Positions 59,255-64,000 of a DNA stretch of 64,000 nucleotides are shown here, piece after piece. This DNA comes from Bradyrhizobium agreste (GTDB taxonomy: Bacteria > Pseudomonadota > Alphaproteobacteria > Rhizobiales > Xanthobacteraceae). Made by a program: the position numbers and the translations under genes. Every line of letters begins with the position of its first letter. Within the stretch, counting starts at the first letter, position 1. The notes under the pieces were generated by a model. That model saw only the letters and a list, made by a program, of their open reading frames with translations, did not search any database and was not told where the DNA came from. The stretch spans positions 1 to 64,000 of the forward strand of contig NZ_JACCHP010000023.1 of the NCBI RefSeq assembly GCF_016031625.1, written 5' to 3'.

Positions 59255-60529
59255 ATGAACATCCAAGCGCCGGTTCAAGTGGACAAGGCCGAACGCATGC
59301 GCAGGGCCCGTGAGGAGGCCTATGCGACGCCGTTATCGCAATTCCACCCCGGCGCGCCCAGGCTGTTCCAGGACGACACGCTGTGGCCCTGGTTCGAGCG
59401 GCTGCGCAACGAAGAGCCGGTGCACTACTGCACCAACGCGCCGATCGAGCCGTATTGGTCGGTGGTGAAATACAACGACATCATGCATGTCGACACCAAT
59501 CACGGCATCTTCTCCTCGGACTCCAAGCTCGGCGGCATCTCGATCCGCGACGTGCCGGAAGGCTACGACTATCCGAGCTTCATCGCGATGGACCAGCCCC
59601 GGCATTCGGCGCAGCGCAAGACGGTGTCGCCGATGTTCACGCCGACACACCTGGACGAGCTGGCAAAGCTGATCCGCCAGCGCTCGCAGACCGTACTCGA
59701 CAATCTGCCGCGCAACGAGACCTTCAACTTCGTCGAGCGCGTCTCGATCGAGCTGACCACGCAGATGCTGGCCACCCTGTTCGACTTCCCCTGGGAGGAG
59801 CGGCGCAAGCTGACGCGCTGGTCCGACGTCTCCACCGCGCTGCCCAAGAGCGGCATCGTCGCATCCGCCGAAGAACGCCGCCGCGAGATGGACGAGTGCT
59901 ACGCCTACATGTCGAAGCTGTGGAACGAGCGTGTTAACTCGGCGCCGCGCAACGATTTGTTGTCGCTGATGGCGCACAACGAGGCCACGCGCCACATGGA
60001 CCCCGATAACCTCATGGGCAACATCATCCTGCTCATCGTCGGCGGCAACGACACTACGCGCAACACCATGACCGGCTCGGTGCTGGCGCTGAACGAGAAC
60101 CCCGAGCAATACGACAAGCTGCGCGCCAACCCTGAGCTGATCGATTCCATGGTGCCGGAGGTGATCCGCTGGCAGACGCCGCTAGCGCATATGCGTCGCA
60201 CCGCGCTCGCCGATACCGAGATCGGCGGCAAGCAGATCAGGAAGGGCGATCGCGTCGTGATGTGGTACGTCTCCGGCAATCGCGACGAGGAGATGTTCGA
60301 GAAGCCGGACGAGTTCATCATCGACCGCCCGCGCCCGCGCACGCATCTCTCCTTCGGCTTCGGCATCCACCGCTGCGTCGGCATGCGGCTCGCCGAGCTG
60401 CAGCTGCGCATCGTGTGGGAGGAGATGCTGAAGCGCTTCGACCGGATCGAGGTGGTCGGCGAGCCCAAGCGGATCTATTCGAGCTTCATCAAGGGATACG
60501 AGACGCTGCCGGTGCGGATTCCGGGGTAG
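59255..60529 (+). CDS. Cytochrome P450, CYP153-like (second of a pair)
   Basis: 424 residues, a close paralogue of the preceding gene (same GGNDTTRNTM, RWQTPLAHMRRTALAD, VMWYVSGNRDEEM and Cys374 in FGIHRCVGMRLAELQ). The N-terminal 30 residues and the region around 105-120 (DVPEGYDYPSF versus DIDPDLRRESF) differ most, so the two may prefer different substrates. The ATG at 59255 has GGAG eight bases upstream. Same redox-partner gap as the first. Confidence 0.92.
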   Translation: MNIQAPVQVDKAERMRRAREEAYATPLSQFHPGAPRLFQDDTLWPWFERLRNEEPVHYCTNAPIEPYWSVVKYNDIMHVDTNHGIFSSDSKLGGISIRDVPEGYDYPSFIAMDQPRHSAQRKTVSPMFTPTHLDELAKLIRQRSQTVLDNLPRNETFNFVERVSIELTTQMLATLFDFPWEERRKLTRWSDVSTALPKSGIVASAEERRREMDECYAYMSKLWNERVNSAPRNDLLSLMAHNEATRHMDPDNLMGNIILLIVGGNDTTRNTMTGSVLALNENPEQYDKLRANPELIDSMVPEVIRWQTPLAHMRRTALADTEIGGKQIRKGDRVVMWYVSGNRDEEMFEKPDEFIIDRPRPRTHLSFGFGIHRCVGMRLAELQLRIVWEEMLKRFDRIEVVGEPKRIYSSFIKGYETLPVRIPG

Positions 60530-60559
60530 GCTCTCTTCTCCGTCATTACGAGTGACGGC

Positions 60560-60775
60560 ATCTTGTTCGCACGTGTCCCGGACGCGACGCAGCGCCATAG
60601 CGCGCCGAAGACGCGCGTGAACGCGCTTATGGCGATGCGGCGCAGAGCCGGGACCCAGCAAGCACGGACTCGCTGCAACTTGGGCCCCGGCTCTGCAGCG
60701 CATCACACCGGACGATGCTTCGCATCGTCCCGCGTGCTGCGCTGCGTCCGGGGCACGAGAGCGGTATGTCGGCGT
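60560..60775. repeat. Intergenic repeats, family C type
   Basis: Two nested units: GTGTCCCGGACGCGACGCAG...GATGCGGCGCAGAGCCGGGA, then TTGGGCCCCGGCTCTGCAGC...GCTGCGCTGCGTCCGGGGCA. They account for most of the 329-bp gap between the second P450 and the LysR gene; the remainder holds no gene that I can support. Confidence 0.6.
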
Positions 60776-60858
60776 CCCGGCCCAGCTATAAAATTCCGGC
60801 ATGACAGCTCGCGCCAGATGCGAAGGCACGATGGCGCGCGGCTGTTCTACCACACCAT

Positions 60859-61779
60859 CTAACTCAACTTGATGTCCCACACGCCGTCCTTGCGGCAGGC
60901 GGCGACCTCCTCGCGCAAAAGCGCGGTGATGGCGAGCGAGGCCGTCGAGGCCGGGCGGTCGATTGGAGAGGCAAAGATGAGCTCGCGCGTCATTGGCTTG
61001 GATACCGGTGCGGTTTCCAGCCGCCCGTCCGCGACCTCGCCGTGGACAGAGGACGGCGGCAGCAGCGCGAAGCCGAGGCCCTCCTCGACCAGGCTCGTCA
61101 GCACGCGGAAGGAATCCGCTTCCAGCTGGACGTCGAGCTTGATCTTGCGCTGGGCCGCGGCGTGCTCGATCAGCGCGCGGAGACCGTGGGAATGAGAGGG
61201 CAGCACCAGCCGCTGCCGCAGCAGCCAGCCGATGTCGACGCTCTTCTTGCGCGCCAGGCCGCAGCCGCGCGGACCGACCGCGACGATGTTGTCGCGCCCC
61301 AGGCTCTGCACGTTGAGATGCAGGTCGGCCGACCGGCCGTAGAGGATGGCGAGATCCATCTCGCCGCGATGCAGCCATTCGACCAGATGGCCGCTGTAGC
61401 TCTCGACGATGCGCAGCGAGATGCCGGGAAATCGTTCGACGCAGCGCCGTGCAAAGCGCGCCGACAGCACGCAGCTCACGGTCGGAACCAGGCCAAGCAC
61501 CACCTGGCCGGACGGCGGCCCCTTGGCCGACTGGATGTCGTCGCGGATCTGGTCGATCTGCCGCACGATGCCGGAGGTGCGCGCGAGCAGCAGGCGGCCG
61601 GCCTCGGTCAGCACCATGCCGCGGCCGTTGCGCGTGAAGAGTTCAGTGCGCAGCTCGTGTTCCAGCAGCTTGATCTGCCGGGAGAGCGCCGGCTGCGCCA
61701 CGCGCAGGGTGTCGGAGGCCTTGGACAGGCTGCCGAGCTCCGCCACGCAACTGAAGGTCCTGAGCTGCCGGAAATCCAT
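60859..61779 (-). CDS. LysR-family transcriptional regulator
   Basis: 306 residues from MDFRQLRTF. The winged helix at 1-60 (LGSLSKASDTLRVAQPALSRQIKLLEHELRTELFTRNGRGMVLTEAG) and the periplasmic-binding-protein-like effector domain (SGQVVLGLVPTVSCVLSARF...) are complete. Divergent from the acyl-CoA dehydrogenase/CoA-transferase operon, with a textbook dyad in between. It is closest in feel to Nac/Cbl- or CatM-type regulators; the effector is probably a substrate or CoA ester of the adjacent pathway. Confidence 0.92.
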   Translation of the reverse strand: MDFRQLRTFSCVAELGSLSKASDTLRVAQPALSRQIKLLEHELRTELFTRNGRGMVLTEAGRLLLARTSGIVRQIDQIRDDIQSAKGPPSGQVVLGLVPTVSCVLSARFARRCVERFPGISLRIVESYSGHLVEWLHRGEMDLAILYGRSADLHLNVQSLGRDNIVAVGPRGCGLARKKSVDIGWLLRQRLVLPSHSHGLRALIEHAAAQRKIKLDVQLEADSFRVLTSLVEEGLGFALLPPSSVHGEVADGRLETAPVSKPMTRELIFASPIDRPASTASLAITALLREEVAACRKDGVWDIKLS

Positions 61780-61810
61780 GCTTGCCAATCCTGGAAGGCT
61801 ACTCCATACG

Positions 61811-61829
61811 CTATAACAAATGAGCATAG
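61811..61829. promoter_or_regulatory. Candidate LysR-type operator (T-N11-A)
   Basis: CTAT-N11-ATAG, an interrupted dyad containing T-N11-A, in the 125-bp region between the divergent LysR and acyl-CoA dehydrogenase starts. It is 32 bp upstream of the LysR ATG. Position and symmetry both fit; binding is untested. Confidence 0.55.
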
Positions 61830-61904
61830 GGGGCGGGCATTGTTTTCACAACGCCCGTGGGTTGGCCGGCGTTATCTTAACTGCCGCTGAGAATTGGAAA
61901 CGCC

Positions 61905-63074
61905 ATGAGCCAAGAACACCACACTGAAGATTACGCCGACATCCGCGAGGCCGTTGCCAAGCTCTGCGCGCAGTTCCCCGGCGAATATTGGCGCAAGCTC
62001 GATCGCGAGATGGCCTATCCCAAGGCGTTCGTCGATGCGTTGACGCAGGCCGGCTATCTCTCGGTGCTGATTCCGGAAGAATATGGCGGCGCGGGCCTGA
62101 AGCTGTCGGCGGCCGCCGCGATCCTGGAAGAGATCCAGCGCGCGGGCTGCAACGGCGGCGGCTGCCATGCCCAGATGTACACGATGGGCACGGTGCTGCG
62201 GCACGGCAATGCCGAGCAGAAGGCGAAATACCTGCCGAAGATCGCGAGCGGCGAGTTGCGCCTGCAGGCGTTCGGGGTCACCGAGCCGACCAGCGGCACC
62301 GATACCTCCTCGCTGAAGACGTTCGCGCGCAAGGACGGCAACGACGGCTACGTCGTCAACGGCCAGAAGATCTGGACCAGCCGCGCCGAGCATTCCGATC
62401 TGATGGTGCTGTTGGCGCGCACCACGCCGAAGGACCAGGTCAAGAAGCGCACCGATGGCCTGTCGGTTTTCATCGTCGACATGCGCGAGGCCAGGAACAA
62501 CGGCCTCGAGATCCGCCCGATCCGCACCATGATGAACCACGCCACCACCGAAGTGTTCTTCACCGACATGAGGGTGCCGGCGGAGAATCTGATCGGCGAG
62601 GAGGGCAAGGGTTTTCGCTACATCCTCTCCGGCATGAATGCCGAGCGTATCCTGATCGCGGCCGAATGCGTCGGCGACGCCAAATGGTTCATCGCCAAGG
62701 CGACGAATTACGCCAAGGAGCGCGCCGTGTTCGGCCGGCCGATCGGCCAGAATCAAGGCATCCAGTTTCCGATCGCCAAGGCCTACGCCTCGATGCGCGC
62801 GGCCGAGCTGATGGTGAAGGAAGCGACGCGCAAATACGAGGCCGGGCTCGATTGCGGCGCGGAGGCCAACATGGCCAAGATGCTGGCGGCGGACGCGTCG
62901 TGGGAGGCGGCGAATGCCTGCATCCAGACCCATGGCGGGTTCGGCTTTGCCGAGGAATACGACGTCGAGCGCAAATTCCGCGAGACGCGGCTCTATCAGG
63001 TGGCGCCGATCTCGACCAATCTCGTGCTGTCCTTCGTCGCCGAGCACGTGCTCGGCATGCCGCGCTCGTACTGA
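61905..63074 (+). CDS. Acyl-CoA dehydrogenase
   Basis: 389 residues. Standard ACAD features: LQAFGVTEPTSGTDTSSLKTFARKDG, GQKIWTSRAEHSDLMVLLAR, GFRYILSGMNAERILIAAECVGDAKWF, and the C-terminal IQTHGGFGFAEEYDVERKFRETRLYQVAPISTNLV with an Arg-rich flavin-contact region. It is followed after 9 bp by a CoA-transferase gene: the transferase would activate an acid and this enzyme would oxidise its CoA ester. Regulated in all likelihood by the divergent LysR protein. Confidence 0.92.
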   Translation: MSQEHHTEDYADIREAVAKLCAQFPGEYWRKLDREMAYPKAFVDALTQAGYLSVLIPEEYGGAGLKLSAAAAILEEIQRAGCNGGGCHAQMYTMGTVLRHGNAEQKAKYLPKIASGELRLQAFGVTEPTSGTDTSSLKTFARKDGNDGYVVNGQKIWTSRAEHSDLMVLLARTTPKDQVKKRTDGLSVFIVDMREARNNGLEIRPIRTMMNHATTEVFFTDMRVPAENLIGEEGKGFRYILSGMNAERILIAAECVGDAKWFIAKATNYAKERAVFGRPIGQNQGIQFPIAKAYASMRAAELMVKEATRKYEAGLDCGAEANMAKMLAADASWEAANACIQTHGGFGFAEEYDVERKFRETRLYQVAPISTNLVLSFVAEHVLGMPRSY

Positions 63075-63083
63075 GGTCGCGCC

Positions 63084-64000
63084 ATGGGAGCACTTGACGG
63101 GATCAGGGTGATTGCTGTCGAGCAGGCGGTGGCGGCGCCGTTCTGCTCCTCGCGCCTGGCGGATGCCGGCGCCGAGGTGATCAAGATCGAGCGGCCCGAG
63201 GGAGATTTCGCCCGCGGCTATGACGCGGCGGCCAAGGGCCAGAGCAGCTATTTCGTCTGGCTCAACCGCGGCAAGCAATCGGTCGTGGTCGATCTCACGA
63301 CGAAGGAAGGCCGCGCCGAGCTGGAGAAGCTGATCGCGAGCGCCGACGTGCTGATCCAGAACCTCAAGCCGGGCTCGATGGACAAGCTCGGCTTCTCGCG
63401 CGAGCGGCTCTTGAAGGACTATCCCAAGCTGATTTCCTGTACGATCACCGGCTATGGCGACGAGGGTCCTTACGCGCACCGCAAGGCCTATGATCTGCTG
63501 ATCCAGGCCGAGAGCGGGCTCGCCTCGATCACCGGCAATCCCGACGGCGCCTCGCGCGTCGGGATGTCGATCGTGGATGTGGCGACCGGCGCCACCGCGC
63601 ATGCGGCGATCCTGGAAGCGCTGATCGCGCGCGGGCGCACCGGCAAGGGCGCCGACATCCGCATCTCCATGTTCGACGTGATGGCGGACTGGTGCACCGT
63701 GCCGCTGCTCAATGCCGAAGCCGGCAATCCGCCCAAGCGCATGGGCCTGCGGCATCCGTCGATCGCTCCCTATGGCGTGTTCACCTCCAGGGACGGCAAG
63801 GACATCCTGATCTCGATCCAGAGCGAACGCGAGTGGAAGACGCTGTGCGCGAAGGTGCTGGATCAGCCGGACCTGCCGGCCGATCCCCGCGTCGCCAACA
63901 TGGTCGAGCGCGTGCGCAACCGCGACTTCACCGACACGACGGTGGCCGACATCTTCGGCAAGATGACGCGCGACGAGCTCTTGAAGCGGCTGTCGGACGC
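63084..64000 (+). CDS. CaiB/BaiF-family CoA-transferase, 3' partial
   Basis: At least 305 residues; the frame runs off the window. Class III CoA-transferase: GIRVIAVEQAVAAPFCSSRLADAGAEVIKIERPEGDFARGYD, NRGKQSVVVDLTTKEGRAEL, NLKPGSMDKLGFSRERL and MSIVDVATGATAHAAILEAL with the likely catalytic Asp. Some family members of this form handle succinyl-, mesaconyl- or citramalyl-type esters, but the substrate is open. Operon with the upstream acyl-CoA dehydrogenase. Confidence 0.92.
   Translation, partial: MGALDGIRVIAVEQAVAAPFCSSRLADAGAEVIKIERPEGDFARGYDAAAKGQSSYFVWLNRGKQSVVVDLTTKEGRAELEKLIASADVLIQNLKPGSMDKLGFSRERLLKDYPKLISCTITGYGDEGPYAHRKAYDLLIQAESGLASITGNPDGASRVGMSIVDVATGATAHAAILEALIARGRTGKGADIRISMFDVMADWCTVPLLNAEAGNPPKRMGLRHPSIAPYGVFTSRDGKDILISIQSEREWKTLCAKVLDQPDLPADPRVANMVERVRNRDFTDTTVADIFGKMTRDELLKRLSD

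Overview
The window is a chromosomal segment of a high-GC alphaproteobacterium, most likely Bradyrhizobium or a close relative such as Rhodopseudomonas. Four things point there: a PutA of about 1000 residues without the N-terminal DNA-binding domain (the Bradyrhizobium type), a single-chain biotin carboxylase/carboxyltransferase of the kind known from Rhodopseudomonas palustris, many palindromic intergenic repeats, and long spurious antisense frames throughout. I see no rRNA or tRNA gene, phage, transposase gene, plasmid function or CRISPR array. I call 54 protein genes; the first and last are cut by the window edges.

Layout. 1-2.7 kb: a DUF1989 (urea-carboxylase-associated) protein, then a tautomerase divergent from a TetR regulator, with two similar 21-bp palindromes between them. 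3-10 kb: a Cache-type chemoreceptor, the single-chain acyl-CoA carboxylase, and dgoK-dgoA for galactonate breakdown. 10-16 kb: a double-hotdog thioesterase, a protein joining Lon-type and Clp-type substrate-recognition domains without ATPase or protease, an amidase and a cyanuric acid hydrolase. 15.9-17.1 kb: about 1.2 kb of stacked non-coding repeats. 17-26.8 kb: tex, an OmpR-type two-component system, a LuxR-type regulator overlapping a catalytically dead HtrA-like protein, a Tat-exported VOC protein, a DapA-family lyase and an intact HtrA-type protease. 27-33 kb: a CoxL-like molybdenum hydroxylase subunit, and a crotonase plus two acyl-CoA dehydrogenases of PimC/PimD type in one operon. 33-38 kb: LemA, two TPM-domain proteins and several envelope proteins of unknown function. 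38-44 kb: a glutathione transferase, a CaiB-type CoA-transferase, and putA divergent from an Lrp/AsnC regulator. 44-48 kb: a cold-shock protein, sorAB sulfite dehydrogenase, and a membrane cyclase with a ferredoxin domain. 48-55 kb: a GT39 glycosyltransferase, a threonine synthase-like enzyme, and a three-gene URC-type uracil-catabolic cluster (GTP cyclohydrolase II-like, DUF1688, uracil phosphoribosyltransferase). 55-64 kb: DUF898 plus M48 membrane proteins, two tandem CYP153-like P450s, and a LysR regulator divergent from an acyl-CoA dehydrogenase and CoA-transferase pair.

The overall theme is a soil generalist's catabolic repertoire: pyrimidines, s-triazine rings, acyl-CoAs, alkane-like substrates, proline, galactonate and sulfite. 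Regulators usually sit divergent to their likely targets. The points most worth pursuing are the URC cluster with its altered phosphoribosyltransferase loop, the cyclase with a probable heme/iron-sulfur input, the pseudo-HtrA/LuxR overlap, and the Lon/Clp adaptor-like fusion.
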